Assembly (NCBI RefSeq): GCF_905220365.1
Contig: NC_061152.1
Location: forward strand, 4,515,001-4,579,000
Length of the DNA: 64,000 nt
Source: Vanessa cardui
Taxonomy: Eukaryota > Arthropoda > Insecta > Lepidoptera > Nymphalidae
Direction of reading: 5' to 3'
The position numbers were made by a program, and so were the translations under genes. Below the pieces are notes generated by a model that was given only the letters and a program-made list of their open reading frames with translations, was not told the DNA's origin and did not search any database. How positions within the stretch are numbered: the stretch's first letter is position 1; each line of letters opens with the position of its first letter. Positions 39,275-51,361 of the stretch are shown here, one piece after another.

Positions 39275-40535
39275 CTAGAAGACTACTTTGGTGCGTCCTA
39301 TCCCTAAAAAGAGTAACCGCCCAGACCTGTCCAATTATAGGCCAATAGCCATCACCTCCTTGTTTCGTTTCCGTGAGGGTCGTTCAGCTGGTGATCTTCT
39401 AGATTACCATGGTCATAGTTGGGCGGAAGCAGTTGAGAGCAAGGAGGAGGCATTGACGGCCAGCCTGGACATAGCGAAGGCCTTCAATAGAGTATGGCAC
39501 AAAGCGCTTCTTTCGAAGCTCCCTTCCTACGGCCTTCCCAGGAAATTATGCAATGGACCAGCTTTTTGGCAGATCGGAACATTAAAGTCGTTATATATGG
39601 TGCATGCTCTGATTTAAAATTCGTTAATGATGGCTCTTGGTGTTGCACAAGGCTGCGTTCTATCACCCACTCCGTTTCTTCTGCTTATCAATGACTTGTT
39701 GCAAATCTGTAACATTCACTGCTATGCAGACTGTAAACACCTCATACATCGGCCGGGCTAATATTTCTCGGGAAAACGTCGGAGAAAACCGGAACAAATT
39801 TGTGTCTAAAATCGATTCTTCATTAAACAAAGTCTCGAACTAGGGCCGGCTAAACTTAGTCCATATAATGATTGCTATTTTGCTATTAAAATATTTGATG
39901 GCGGGGAAGTATTCTCCTTTAGTAGTCCCTTAGGCTCACTTAGTAGCTTCGGACCCCCCGGCTAAAATTAGTCTACTTTAACCCCAAAAAGAGGTAAGTT
40001 TGCGCGTTAGCCGCTAAAAAAATTACCATTTCTCGTATCTCCACGATTTCAGAAGATGCAGTAGCTGCCACAGCTAGTATCGGAATACTTGGAACGCAAA
40101 GCCAAATTGGCATCAAAAAAGCTCTGTGTGCTCAGCAAGCCAAGACAGTATTTCACGCCAGTCCATCACCTAAAACTATACAAGGCGCAAATTGAACCCC
40201 ACATGGAATATTGCTCTCACCTCTGGGCGAGTGACTCCAGTACTAGCTCCTTCCATTTGTCCGTATCCAACGCAGAGCGGCTCGAATTATCGACGATCAG
40301 GCCCTTTTCGACCTGCTTGATCCTTTGGCTTTGAGAAGAGATGTTAGATCACTCTGCATCTTCTACCGAATATTTCACGGAAAATGTTCGGAGGCATTGT
40401 TCTGTTTAATCCCAGCTGCTGAATTTCACTTTCGGTGATCTCGTCAAAATTCATAGTTTCACCCGCACCACCTTATTGTTAAAAAATCTATAACAGCACG
40501 ATTTTTAAGACATTTTCAAAAACGCTTAACGCGCT
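39275..40535 (+). pseudogene. Degenerate LINE reverse transcriptase
   Basis: Pieces in several frames: VRPIPKKSNRPDLSNYRPIA and LDIAKAFNRVWHKALLSKLP (39288-39617), SFLADRNIKVVIYGACSDLK (39494 frame), a damaged CYAD block near 39720, then YFTPVHHLKLYKAQIEPHME (40089 frame) and a C-terminus near 40350. Stops, frameshifts and deletions throughout. A jockey-superfamily non-LTR element; the clade is uncertain. Confidence 0.82.
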
Positions 40536-40539
40536 TCCC

Positions 40540-41680
40540 CCGCGTGATGGAAATTAGGGGTTGTGGTGGGGAGTCCCCAGTTTCCTGGACGCCATCCATC
40601 CATGTCCACCGGGTTTACCCACTAAAAACCAGAGTACCCTCTCCGTCTTTCGGTGGGCGCCACTGGATCGCTTACGCATGCTACCGTGACGCCCTGACTC
40701 CAACACGTAGGGGGGATTCAAGGGGTACTGAGACACCCCCTGGTCCTTGCGGCGCCTATTGAGGCGGGGGGAGAAGGTGCGCGTAGCGCTTTTTCCTCCT
40801 CTCCGATCGTCTACGGTGGAGCGGGTCTGTAGCAGCATCCTCTTCCCGCTCCCGCTCCGCGGCCTCAGCGCATCTCCGACCAACACGTCTCACGTCGTCA
40901 CACGTCGAGAGGTCTCCGTCCATAGACGCCGCCGAGGAGTGTCTCTGGGGCCTCCACGCGGCACACTCACTCAGGGTGTGGTGCACCAGTCGACACGGCG
41001 CAGGAGGGTGACACCACCCGCCGCGCTATTCCGTCCAGGTACTTATCGAAGCATCCGTGCCCGGTAAGTACCTGCGTCGTCCTGAAGTTGAGCGTGCCCT
41101 TCTTCCTCGCGACCCAGCGACTCAAGTGGGGACGGATCGCCTCCACTGTCGCCAGGCCCGCCGTGGGTGACCCCAGGTACTCCTGCCATCGGGCGGTCAG
41201 GGCTTGCTGGGCTCCGCGGTTCCTCGTCTCCACCCGGAACCGGTACACCTCCGCGAAAACCTCCACCTGGAGCTTCCAGGGCGGATCGCCCGCGAGAAGT
41301 GTCGCGGCAGTCCTAGACACCGTACGGTACCCTCTGACGCCTCTCACCGCTATGACCCTCTGCGGCTTCCGCAGTACAGACGCCGGCATAGCGATCCCGG
41401 CCCCCCACATTTGGAAGGAGGCGGCCGACAGCGGCGGCGTCGTTGATGAGCCTCGGGCCGAGATGCACAAATTGCTGCCCGAATTTCGAAATTCGATCGA
41501 CCGTCCAGGATGAGGTGATGATGATACTTCATTACACAACCACTCTGTTGAAACAGCTTTCGCCGACGCTTTTTCTGAACCGACACGACTTCGGGACCTT
41601 AAAAAAAAAGAGTCCATGGGCGGTGGTAACCACTTTCCATCAGGTGAGCCTCGTGCTCGTTTGCCCCCTATAGCATAAAA
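40540..41680 (-). pseudogene. R1-clade LINE ORF2 C-terminus and 3' UTR fragment
   Basis: GC-rich. The minus strand from about 41617 reads RVIAVRGVRGYRTVSRTAAT and a helical tail through VLTGHGCFDKYLD (40967 frame), then HHTLSECAAWRPQR (40756 frame), the residue of a zinc-knuckle-like HTLxxC motif of R1/TRAS-type ORF2. Frameshifts separate the parts. At 41625-41680 a plus-strand ccactttccatcaggtgagc / ataaaat tail resembles the SINE-C 3' end. Confidence 0.75.
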
Positions 41681-41827
41681 TAAGTCGTCGGTTGTCTTTT
41701 AAATAAATTTTAAAATAAAATTTTAATTTTAATATGTTTATGCTTATTTTACTATTGCCGAAAAAAAGCAACATTTTTTTTCTGGAGCACGAACCCCCCC
41801 CGAAATAAAATCCTGGCTACGGCCCTG

Positions 41828-42020
41828 GTCGTTTTCATATGGATACCATCATCAGGACTGGACTAAATTAAAATGAGACTACACGGGAAGCACTAGCTTT
41901 CAAACAAAACAAAATATCAAAATCGGTCCAACCAGAAAAAAGTTCTGAGTTAAGAAACATAAAAAAAAATACAGACGATTATCAATTCCTCCTCCTTTTT
42001 GAAGTCGGTTGAAAAAATAA
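41828..42020 (+). repeat. H3 repeat, right part
   Basis: gtcgttttcatatggatacc to tcctccttttt and gaagtcggttg, the reverse of 1030-1230. Confidence 0.7.
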
Positions 42021-42165
42021 AACGGTGCCGGTCTTCTAAAATCATTACCGTTGACCGACTGTCAAGATACAACCAAAACCAGCCCCTTCATCGCCATCAT
42101 ACGAGGACAAAGCTGCGTTCGGAAAACAATTCTTACGTACTGTTCTGGATGTGACAGTACACAAA

Positions 42166-42451
42166 ACCCTTTTTTTATAATAGTATAGGTTGGTGAACGA
42201 GCATATGGGCCTGATGGTAAGTGGTCACCAACGCCCATAGACAATGGCGCTATATTAACCGTTCCTTACATCACAAATACGCTACCAACCTTGGGAACTA
42301 AGATGTTAAGTCCCTTGTGCCTGTAGTTACACTGGCTCACTCTTCAAACCGGAACACAGCAATAATAGTTCTGTTGTTTGTTGGTAGAATATCTGATGAG
42401 TGGGTGGTACCTACACAGACGGACTTACACAAAGCTCTACCACCAAGAATA
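42166..42451 (-). mobile_element. SINE-C copy
   Basis: ttttttataatagtataggt through caaagctctaccaccaag; near full length. Confidence 0.87.
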
Positions 42452-42798
42452 TACTTCAAATCACTCTTTCATCGCGTAACAATTTTAAATGATTATTTGT
42501 ACATACTTAAGTCCTTAATCTATATAATTCTAAAGTAAATAAACAATTTTATATTATTCTTAAGTGTCAAACATCAACAGATAATACGTATTGACCTCCA
42601 TATTTAATCCTATTGTTGTTGTTATCTGTTATCGATATGTAATTATGAGATTTTTGACGTCTTATCAAAAGATTAATCATTCGAGTGCCCACTTTAAGTT
42701 GACCTGCATGTGTGTGTAGGGACTTCACTTGAAGGCAGTCTGAATAGGGTCACAACTCATGTGAGATACTTGTACATGAAATTACATTAGGTAACAAA

Positions 42799-43079
42799 TA
42801 ACAACAGCAGCCTGTAAATTTCCCACCACTAGACTAAAGCCTCCTTTCTCATTGAGAAGAAGGTTTGGAACACATTTCACTCTGTGCCAACTCGGGTTTT
42901 TGGAAATACATATGTGGCATTTCTGTGAAATTAGACAAATGCAGGTTCCTTCATCGCCCAGCATGAGATAAATTGTAAACACATATTAAGCGTACGAATT
43001 GGTCAGTGTTCCCTGTCTGGATTTGGGCCCGCGATCATCGGTCAAGGCACGCCTTCTAACCAGGCAGCCATCTCGGCTC
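42799..43079 (-). mobile_element. SINE-A, diverged copy
   Basis: aacagcagcctgtaaatttc to aaccaggcagccatctcggc with many substitutions. Confidence 0.75.
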
Positions 43080-43154
43080 AGTTGCTAAGCTCAGTTCGGT
43101 AAAAATGCTAAATTGGATTACGACATACGAAATTATCTGCCCGTGTCCCAATCT

Positions 43155-43670
43155 TGACTTTGACTTTGACTATCATACACTCCATCCTTGTCTTCTTAGG
43201 ACGACCTCTTCCTCTCCCTACCTCTACACTTGTGCTCATCTCTCTTGAAATAGGTGGTAGGTGGCCACAGTTAATATCATCCAATCAGCCTGGGTATAAA
43301 TCAATTAGTACTGTCACCAGTGGAGGCAACAAGAATACACTATACTTCTAATGAAGTTTGCTTAAAGCTTCGTAAAGGACTTTCTGCAAGGTCGCTTGGG
43401 TACCAGCTCCTAAATAAAGACAGTTTAGACAATTTCACTAAATATGTCATCAAAACCATATCGGGCATCCATGTTGGTATTGCACTCGAGTTTGAAGACA
43501 GTACGTAAGTGCATACGTCATGATTAGATAATCGTTTTCTCTCGAGCCGACATAGTCCAGTGGACAAATTAAGACCGAACTTCGCAAATATTAGGGGAAC
43601 GCTGGATTTTTGGATGGAACTTTTTGTGGTCCCAAAAATTCTTATTGATCCATGTGCAAGAAAGTTATTC
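43155..43670. other. Unassigned stretch
   Basis: Short ORFs on both strands without recognised motifs; no repeat of the window matches it. Confidence 0.25.
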
Positions 43671-43674
43671 AAAA

Positions 43675-44190
43675 ATCAAAATCAAAATAAACTTTATTCC
43701 AGTAGGCTTTTACAAGCACTTTTGAATCGTTATTTAACAATTAAGTGAAGCTAACAACGTTTCGGAAAGTAGATTCTAACGAGAAGAATCGGCAAGAAAC
43801 TCAGTAGTTACTATTTTTCAAAATTTAAAATACAAAGTCATGTTAGTTAATTACAATTATTTAAATTAATATATCCAGCCTGGAAGTCAACAGGTTTTAA
43901 TTGCACGCTTGTTTGTTATCTACAAAATCTTGTATCGAATAATATGCCTTTATTACCGATGATTTTTTTATAAACGATTGGAATTTACGAAACGGCAAAG
44001 TTAAAAATGTCTGCGGAATTTTATTATAGAAACGGACACCTTGCCCCAAGAAGGATTTATTGATTTTGCGGAGTCGGAAACTTGGCGTTATAAGCTTATC
44101 CTTACTTCTAGTGCACATACAATTATTATCGCTGATTTTCACTGATTTTATCAAAGTGATTAATGTTACTGACTTACTGTACTTACTGTA
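43675..44190 (-). pseudogene. 5'-truncated CR1-group LINE (ORF2 C-terminus plus 3' tail)
   Basis: Minus-strand ORF 43897-44154 has KDKLITPSFRLRKINKSFLG and GVRFYNKIPQTFLTLPFRKF, the counterpart of [20 protein letters not shown] in the full-length LINE. The 3' UTR (43675-43895) carries the gaaaccg-type stem region and a (TTTGAT)-like end. A different subfamily from 15.3-20.3 kb. Confidence 0.85.
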
Positions 44191-44194
44191 CTTT

Positions 44195-44970
44195 GTATAT
44201 CTACATAAGCATTTAGTAAAAAGCGGTTATTTTAGTATTCCAAACTGACATTCCACCATATTTTCCATTCATTCATTGCACTATAACACGAAGCAAAAGA
44301 TTCACAAATAAAAAATGTAAAGTCAGGTCACATAGCGCGTTGTAGATATTTTTGTCAGTCTGACCTTGACTGACCGACATTTTCCATCGTATCCTGATAA
44401 GCGGGTAGAGATATCGTTGTGACCGATTTGAAAACGATTACGTTTTTATTATGTATTACGATTATCGAAATTCGGGAAACTCGAATGCATAATGCTACAT
44501 AATAATCTGGTTTTCTCTGTACTTGGGTATATATTTTTCCTTTTAAATGGGTTAAGCGTTTTTATAAGGTAAGGTAAAGGCGGTTTTATTTTTAGTAGAT
44601 TACCCGTTGGTAAGCCCAATAATAACAAGAATATGTATATAAATATGTATAATGTATATAAAAATACAAATAAACAAATTTTGACAGTCGCGATCTCATT
44701 GGTCGAGAGCTTGTTTAATCTATGAAATGCACTACGTGTCAAAATGGCGTTTTGAAAATTTAAAATTAAAGTGAAATAGTGTTTTATATTTTTATAAATA
44801 CTTATTATTTATATAATAAAGTCGCAAATCGCATATCTGAGGTTTTATTTTGTTATTTCCTACTTCCACTGGCAGATTTCATTATTTTTGATATAGAGCT
44901 TGCAAACCAAGTATGAAGGCAGTTAATCTAACTCTAAACATCTTTACTGATATTATTAATTTGAAAGTGA
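44195..44970. other. Unassigned AT-rich sequence
   Basis: No clear gene or repeat. cgatctcattggtcgagagc near 44690 resembles the CCAAT half of the intron 13 satellite. Confidence 0.3.
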
Positions 44971-44973
44971 CCA

Positions 44974-45304
44974 ATCTCGAAATGGCCCAGTGGTTAGAAC
45001 GCGTGCATCTTCAGCCTTCAACCGATCTTCAACCGATGATTGCGGGTTCAAACCCAGGCGAGCACCGCTGATTCATGTGCTTAATTTGTCTTTATAATTC
45101 ATCTCGTGCTCAGTGGTGAAAGAAAAACATCGTGAGGAAACCTGCATGTGACAAATTTGATAGAAATTGTGCCACATATGTATTCCACCAACCCGCATTG
45201 GAACAGCGTGGTAGAATATGTTCCAAACCTTCTCCTCCTCAAAGGGAGAGGAGGTCTTTAGCCTAGCAGTGGGAATTTACAGGCTGCTGTTGTTGTTATT
45301 GTTG
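44974..45304 (+). mobile_element. SINE-A copy with duplicated head segment
   Basis: The usual head is followed by a doubled block (catcttcagccttcaaccga / tcttcaaccgatgat), then B box and body, ending in tgttgttattgttg. Confidence 0.82.
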
Positions 45305-45329
45305 ACCAATGACATGAGTTTATGATCCA

Positions 45330-45545
45330 ATGCACTCCTTGGAAATGAAACGATCGCCTCCTGGCTATTTCATTTCATATAAATTGTTTATATAATACAA
45401 TGAGACAAAAATACCCGCTGAGTTTCTTTCGCCGGTTCTTCTCAGGTCAGGGAATTTTCTTTTCCGAACCGGTGGTAGTGTTTCAATTGACCGTCAATAA
45501 GAAAGTGTAATACTGCTATATGGTATAAAGTTATTTGAGTTTGAC
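45330..45545 (+). mobile_element. 3' tail of the same CR1 LINE family as 15.3-20.3 kb
   Basis: ctccttggaaatgaaacgat-like join, cgcctcctggctatttcatt, cccgctgagtttctttcgcc and gaaccggtggtagtgtttca, closely matching 20055-20280. Confidence 0.85.
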
Positions 45546-45686
45546 TTTGTTACACTGCGTATGCGAACCAAAAAAATATATATATATAAATATTGGCCAT
45601 CGGCATGGTAAAAAAAACAGTATCAGTCTTATAAAACAAGTTCTAGAACGAGATGGGTATAGTAACAATAAGTCACTTTATATACA

Positions 45687-46021
45687 TAGTACGACACAAC
45701 TCAGATATAGCATCGGCAAATTCAATAAAACCGATTACTGCCGGTTTATTCAACCAATAGAGACAGCTCCCTATCGCGCCGTTCGACGCTATTCGTCGCT
45801 ATAGACTCCCGCGTCAGTTCAACCCGAGACAGCGAGTGCGTGTAAAGCGACGCGTCTGATTGACGAATATATTAGGTCGTATGATATTACAAGTTATTAC
45901 GTTTGATAAAGATCATATTCACATGAGAAATAAATATTGATAATTCGGGATAGCGTACTCAATTCGGATGTGATCGGTTTTACGAATTTTGTCGAAGCTA
46001 CTACTAAGTTGTGTCGTACTA
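45687..46021. mobile_element. MITE-P copy 4
   Basis: tagtacgacacaactcagat ... gttgtgtcgtacta TIRs, 335 bp. Confidence 0.88.
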
Positions 46022-46475
46022 CGCATTTTTAAACGCTTACGAATCCTTAAACATCAGACGAGAGATTGTCATTCGACCTTGACATTTGAGACTCGATTTC
46101 ATGTGACATTTGAAAATAGCGGGAAAGTCAGCCATGTTTTTTTTTCGTATTTTGTTTTTAATTTATTAATTTATTACACTCTTATCATTTTTATATTTAA
46201 TTATGGTAGTGGTAACAAACTTGTTATTGAAAATCTTAATTGAAAGTATTTTTAATTAAAGTAGCCTTAAATATTTATTTTATACGATGAAATTAAATTT
46301 TATAGTACTATTGTTTCTGAATAAAAATTACCATGACCAACCGGCACAAAATCAAAAAATGTATATAGATACTATATACTCTTTTTTAAATTTATAAATA
46401 GGTACATGACATTATCAGACATTTAAATTAATTTATACTGTATAAATAGCAATGAATATTATAAACTTCAAATTT
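46022..46475. other. Unassigned AT-rich sequence
   Basis: No feature recognised. Confidence 0.25.
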
Positions 46476-46477
46476 AT

Positions 46478-46655
46478 TTTATCATCATCAAAAGCCTTTT
46501 TTCGTCCACTGCTGGACATAGGCCTCTCCAAGTGCACGCCACTGTGGTCTTTCTCCGGCTACTCGCATTCAGCTCCTGCCTGCCGCCTTGCGTATATCGT
46601 CACTCCACCGTGCCCGAGGACGTCCTACACTACGTTTGCCGAGACGCGGTCTTCA
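46478..46655 (-). mobile_element. RTE-type LINE 3' end (reverse)
   Basis: atcatcatca, then ccactgctggacataggcct and gaggacgtcctacactacgt; the ATC repeat is the 3' terminus, so the fragment points left. Confidence 0.65.
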
Positions 46656-46689
46656 CTCTAGAACATTTTTTTATGGCCGAGTACAGAAT

Positions 46690-46905
46690 CAGCAAACAAA
46701 TCCCATACCATTGCATCGAGGAGTGAGACAAGGGGACGTTATTTCCCCCAAATTGTTCACTAATGCAATGGAGGATATGTTCAAGACGCTGAGCTGGAAA
46801 GGACGTGGCATCAACATCAATGGCGAATACATCTCTCACTTGAGATTCGCAGACGACATCGTTATCGTGGCAGAAATGCTGCAGGACCTACAAATTTATT
46901 TATTT
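46690..46905 (+). pseudogene. RTE-clade reverse transcriptase fragment
   Basis: One short frame with HRGVRQGDVISPKLFTNAME and LRFADDIVIVAE, RT blocks including catalytic FADD. Truncated on both sides, head-to-head with the RTE 3' end at 46478-46655. Confidence 0.85.
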
Positions 46906-46924
46906 GTTTTCAAATGTGATCTGT

Positions 46925-47580
46925 AATTTTTTTCATTATTGCACGACTGTCCCTATTTTTGTAGCCCTTGCCTCCTTGCGACGAAATAATCTGTGGTAAA
47001 TTGACACGACGTAAATATGCATAGCTATGCAACTAATTAAGGATGTTATGGAATTCCATACTCGTAAACGAAACTATCGGATATCCGAAATATCCATCGT
47101 AATAGTATTTTTGTGCTAAAACAGCAAAATTATGCTTAACATTACCTAACAGTATTACACAAATATGCATTAGTTATGTAAAACAACAGACGTATGTTGA
47201 CTACTGTTTCTCTGTCTCTTTTTCTCTAGAAAGATAGAAAATCCAAAAGTAAAGCTTAAAATATTGGCACTTGGTGCTTATAGGGTAATATTTGGCTGAA
47301 TAATGAATGGCATAAACCAAAAAAAAAAATATTTTTAATCTGTTTTCTAATGTTTGTTTGCACAACTCAAACTCAATTTATGAGATTAAAAAAAATTGTA
47401 TGAGTATACTTCTAAATAATTCTCAAAATATTATGTGAAGTGTTGTTTATTTATTAATAGAATTGATGTTTTCCGTGTAGGATTCCGAGCAGTCGGGAGG
47501 TCATTCCAAAACGGCATTTACATTGTAATATGACTCATAATTATAATTATTTACTCGTAAGTGCTTTAACTTGGTTTTAA
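46925..47580. other. Unassigned AT-rich sequence
   Basis: No gene or repeat recognised. Confidence 0.25.
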
Positions 47581-47583
47581 ATA

Positions 47584-47863
47584 TTTGATTTTTTATGGTA
47601 TAAGTTGGCGGACGAGCATATAGGCCACCTAATGGTAAGTGGTCACCATCACCCATAGACAATGACGCTGTAAGAAATATCAACTATTCCTTACATCGTC
47701 AATGCGTCACCAACCTTGGGAAATAAGATGTTATGTCCCTTGTGGCTGTAGTTACACAGGCTCACTCACTTCAAACCGGAACACAACAATACTGAGTACT
47801 GTTATTTGGCGGTAGAATAATTGATGATGGGCTTGCACAAAGCCCTATCACCAAGAACATCGT
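47584..47863 (-). mobile_element. SINE-C copy
   Basis: atttttttatggtataagtt-like tail to aaagccctatcaccaagaac; near full length. Confidence 0.85.
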
Positions 47864-48194
47864 ATATGCTGTAAATATTTTCTCAAATAAAGTTTTTTTT
47901 AATTCATTAATTAACAAAGGTATGTATGACATTGTTTTTTTTTATAATCATTTGATTGAACAATATTTCATAATGTCTAAAATAATCGCAATTATTTTAC
48001 AGTTAAGTTTATTAACCCCGTCAGTTAATGTCAAAGCATTAAAAATTTAATCACGTTCAAACGACAAGACCGATTCCTTTTTTGGTTCAACGATCCATTT
48101 TAAACTGACTTCACAAAAGAGGTTTTAATGTTATTATTTTATAGACAAATGTTTGTCTTAATCTGTATATTTTTTTTATTTTACTTTAGATTTT

Positions 48195-48465
48195 AGAATG
48201 CGTACATCTTAACCGATGATTTCGGTTCCAATCCAGGCAAACACCACTATATACATGTGCTTAATTTGTTATTATAATTCATCTCGTGCTCGGCAGTGAA
48301 GGAAAACATCGTGAGGAAACCTGTATGTGACTAATTTCCCCGAAATTCTGCCACATGTGCATTCCACCAACCCGCATTGGAACAGCGTGGTGGAATATGT
48401 TCCAAACTCCTCTTAATAGGAGAGGAGGCCTTAGCCCAGCAGTGGGTAATTTACGGGCTGTTACT
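48195..48465 (+). mobile_element. SINE-A copy, head shortened
   Basis: gaatgcgtacatcttaaccg to ggtaatttacgggctgttac with a TTTAC-type tail. Confidence 0.8.
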
Positions 48466-48858
48466 TTAATTCTTTACTACTTTACTTTAATTTTAAAATA
48501 TTTATTCTATTAATATTATAAATGCGAAAAATTGTGACGATGTATGGATTTATTACTTTTGCACGCAATAGCTGTCGAATTTTACTGAAATTCTTTAGCT
48601 CATATACAATAACAATTCTTTAGCTCATATACTATAATAACACATACTATATTTAGAAAATGTGTAAACCGGCCAAAATATAACGATAATTGTTAAGTAA
48701 ATCGCAAGAAACACTCATCTGCTAGGTATTTAGTTGCTGCAATATCTGTGTTACATAATATATGATGCAAATGGTTCTCTTAAATAGTTCTACAAAGTCA
48801 AAGTAAAGTCTAGTGTACCTACCATATTGTCGTTGTATCATCTTTCCCAAAATAGTAA

Positions 48859-49161
48859 GTAAGTAAGTAACAGCCTGTAAATTTCCCACTGCTGGGCTAA
48901 GGCCTCCTCTCCCATTAAGGAGAGGGTTTGGAACGTATTCCAACACGCTGTTCCAATGCGGGTTGGTGAAATACACATGCGGCAGAATTTCAATGAAATT
49001 AGACACATGCAGGTTTCCTCACGATGTTTTCCTTCACCGCCGAGCTCGAGATGAATTATAAACACAAATTAAGCACATATATATATGGTGGTGCTTGCCT
49101 GGGTTTGAACCCGAAAACATCGGTTAAGGTACACGCGTTCTAACCTATGGGCCATCTCAGC
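48859..49161 (-). mobile_element. SINE-A copy with 14-bp TSD
   Basis: Flanked by TCCCAAAATAGTAA at 48845-48858 and 49162-49175; tail (TTAC)n, head at the high end. Confidence 0.92.
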
Positions 49162-49189
49162 TCCCAAAATAGTAATCAAAAATCTATAC

Positions 49190-49385
49190 CTAAACTAATA
49201 TTATAAATGAGAACAAACTTTGTCTGTCTATTGCTCTTTCACAACCAAACCGCTGTACCGAATTTCATGAAATTTGGTATGTTGCTAAGTTAAACTCCAA
49301 GGAAGGATGGAGGCTTTTTTGCCAAACACATAACAATCAAACCCCAAAACGCAAACGAAGACACGGGCGACAACACAACTAGTAC
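49190..49385 (+). repeat. Helitron-like H2 copy
   Basis: actaatattataaatgagaa, actttgtctgtctattgctc and a cgggcgacaacacaactagt end (CTAG-T). Confidence 0.65.
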
Positions 49386-49502
49386 AATATAATTCGATAC
49401 TATATTTCCACTGCACATATTGCAGCAACAAATTGATTTTTATTAAAACAAATACTTTTATCGCGTATAATATTTGAAGTAGATAAACTATTATTTACGT
49501 TA

Positions 49503-49843
49503 CAGTACGACACAACTTAGATGTAGCATCGGCAATTTAAATAAAACCGATCACTCCCGATTTACACAACAAATTAGAAACAGCTCCCTATCGCGCCGTT
49601 CGACGCTATTCGTCGCTATAGATTCTCGCGTCAGTTCGACCCGAGACAGCGAGTGCGTGTAAATCGACGCGTCAAATTGACGAATATATTAGGTAGGTCA
49701 TGTGATATTACAAGTTATTACGTTTGTGCAAAGATCATATTCACGTAAGAAATAGATATTGATAATTTGGGATAGCGTACTCAATTCGGATGTGATCGGT
49801 TTTACGAACTTTGCCGATGCGACATCTAAGTTGTGTCGTACTA
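49503..49843. mobile_element. MITE-P copy 5
   Basis: cagtacgacacaacttagat ... aagttgtgtcgtacta TIRs, 341 bp. Confidence 0.88.
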
Positions 49844-49927
49844 TACGTCATTATGATAAATATTTTTAAAGATATTACGATGGAAACATTAGAGTATTAC
49901 TAAAATATTTGCTTACTGTTAAATTAA

Positions 49928-50203
49928 ACAGTCGAGATGACCGCGTGGTTAGAACGCGTGTATCTTAAGCTATGATTGCGGGATCACAGGCAAGCACCAC
50001 TAAATATTCATATTCTTAATTTGTGTTTATAATTAATCTCGTGCTCGGTTGGACGGAAAACATCGTGAGGAAACCTGCATGTGTCTAATTTCATAGAAAT
50101 TTTGCCACATGTGCAATGGTACAACCCGCATTGAAACAGCGTTCTCAAAGGGACAGGAGGCCTTAGCCCAGCAGTGGGAAATTTACAGGCTGTTGTTGTT
50201 AAC
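49928..50203 (+). mobile_element. SINE-A copy, partly decayed
   Basis: gagatgaccgcgtggttaga, gaaaacatcgtgaggaaacc and ggctgttgttgtt; the B-box region and the aacagcg block carry deletions. Confidence 0.8.
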
Positions 50204-50259
50204 TAAAAATGAGACTTTAAGACACTGTTAATAAATCGTAATATCCAAACAAACTTCAC

Positions 50260-50505
50260 TACATAGTATAAAACAAAGTCGCTTTCTCTGTCCTTATATC
50301 TAAGTATGATTAAACATTTAAAACTACGCAACGGATTTTGATTTGTTTTTTTAATAGACAGCTTGATTCAAGATATTTTTGTATATTATAAATGGACAAT
50401 ATAGTAAAGAAATACTTTTAATTTTAGAAGTCTAATGTGATATCGTAAATAAACATATTAGCTTTGCTCCCGTGCCGTAGACGTAGACCCGGAGACGGGG
50501 CGGGT
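50260..50505 (+). mobile_element. Helitron-like H1 copy
   Basis: agtataaaacaaagtcgctt, acgcaacggattttgatttg and a GC-rich end gacggggcgggttc. Confidence 0.7.
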
Positions 50506-50730
50506 TCATCATCAGACCACTGCTGTCCACTTCTGAACATAGGTCCCCCAGAGCGCGCCACGTTGCTCGGTCCTCTGCGTCCTCATCCAGCTTCTACCGG
50601 CGATCCTGCGAATATCGTCAGACCAGGGAGTCGGTTGTCCTACATTACGCTTTCCGAGACGCGGTCTCCACTCCAGGACTCGTCCGCTCCAGCTGCCATC
50701 AGTCCTACGACAGATATGGCCAGCCCACTG
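50506..50730 (-). mobile_element. RTE-type LINE 3' end (reverse)
   Basis: tcatcatcagaccactgctg and ttccgagacgcggtctccac, homologous to 46478-46655. Confidence 0.6.
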
Positions 50731-50737
50731 TCACTTT

Positions 50738-50965
50738 GACGACCACCATGGTCGAGTGGTGTGTACACCGGTTTTCATGGGTACGAAACTCTGAGGTCCA
50801 GGGTTCGATTCCCGGTCAAGTCGATGTAGATTACCATTAGTTTTCTATGTTGTCTTGGGTCTGGGTGTTTGTACCGTCGTTACTTCTGATTTCCATAACA
50901 CAAGTGCTTTAGCTACTTACATTAGGATCAGAGTAATGTATGTGATGTTGTCTCATATTTATAAA
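50738..50965 (+). mobile_element. SINE-B copy
   Basis: tggtcgagtggtgtgtacac, gggttcgattcccggtcaag and cattaggatcagagtaatgt. Confidence 0.87.
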
Positions 50966-51361
50966 AAATATATATATATACAATACTCCAACTTCAGCTT
51001 GCTGATTCTCCGGGGCGGATTAGTAGAAAATAAAATAAAAATCATTATCAATATATTATTCAACGTGGAAATATTAAAAGTTCAAACTGTTGATCTTTAG
51101 CGGTTTGACATTTAACGGCATATCGTGTCAACTTTGACATTTAAGCAATAAGGACGACTTGCGAAACTAAACCGAACAAAAGAACAAACGGAAAATAATA
51201 ACTATATTTTTTTGACGACGGTACTTCGTGTACGGTCAGTAGGTTAATAAAGTTTATTAATCTCTGCGTATTTAGAAATCTGAATGCGTTCGCTAGATAT
51301 AAAATAGATCCAGAGTTACCCAGGACTGACTTATCAATAGTTCTTGGGTTTATTAAATAAA

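Larger units (their letters stand above)
38836..41827. mobile_element. Composite insertion, 11-bp TSD GTCGTTTTCAT
   Basis: Flanked by GTCGTTTTCAT (38825-38835, 41828-41838). Ends ggccgtaggcagg and, reversed, ggccgtagccagg, each followed by G/C homopolymer runs. The interior holds a jumbled LINE RT fragment (+) and an R1-clade fragment (-). Superfamily unknown; 9-11-bp TSDs are known for Mutator-like elements. Confidence 0.65.

Noticed and set aside
40747..41617. GC-rich overlapping ORFs that look like a host gene
   Set aside because: The minus-strand frames match an R1-clade LINE C-terminus; the plus-strand ORFs are shadows.
43320..43672. Overlapping ORFs on both strands
   Set aside because: Looked like a transposase relic, but no motif could be named on either strand.
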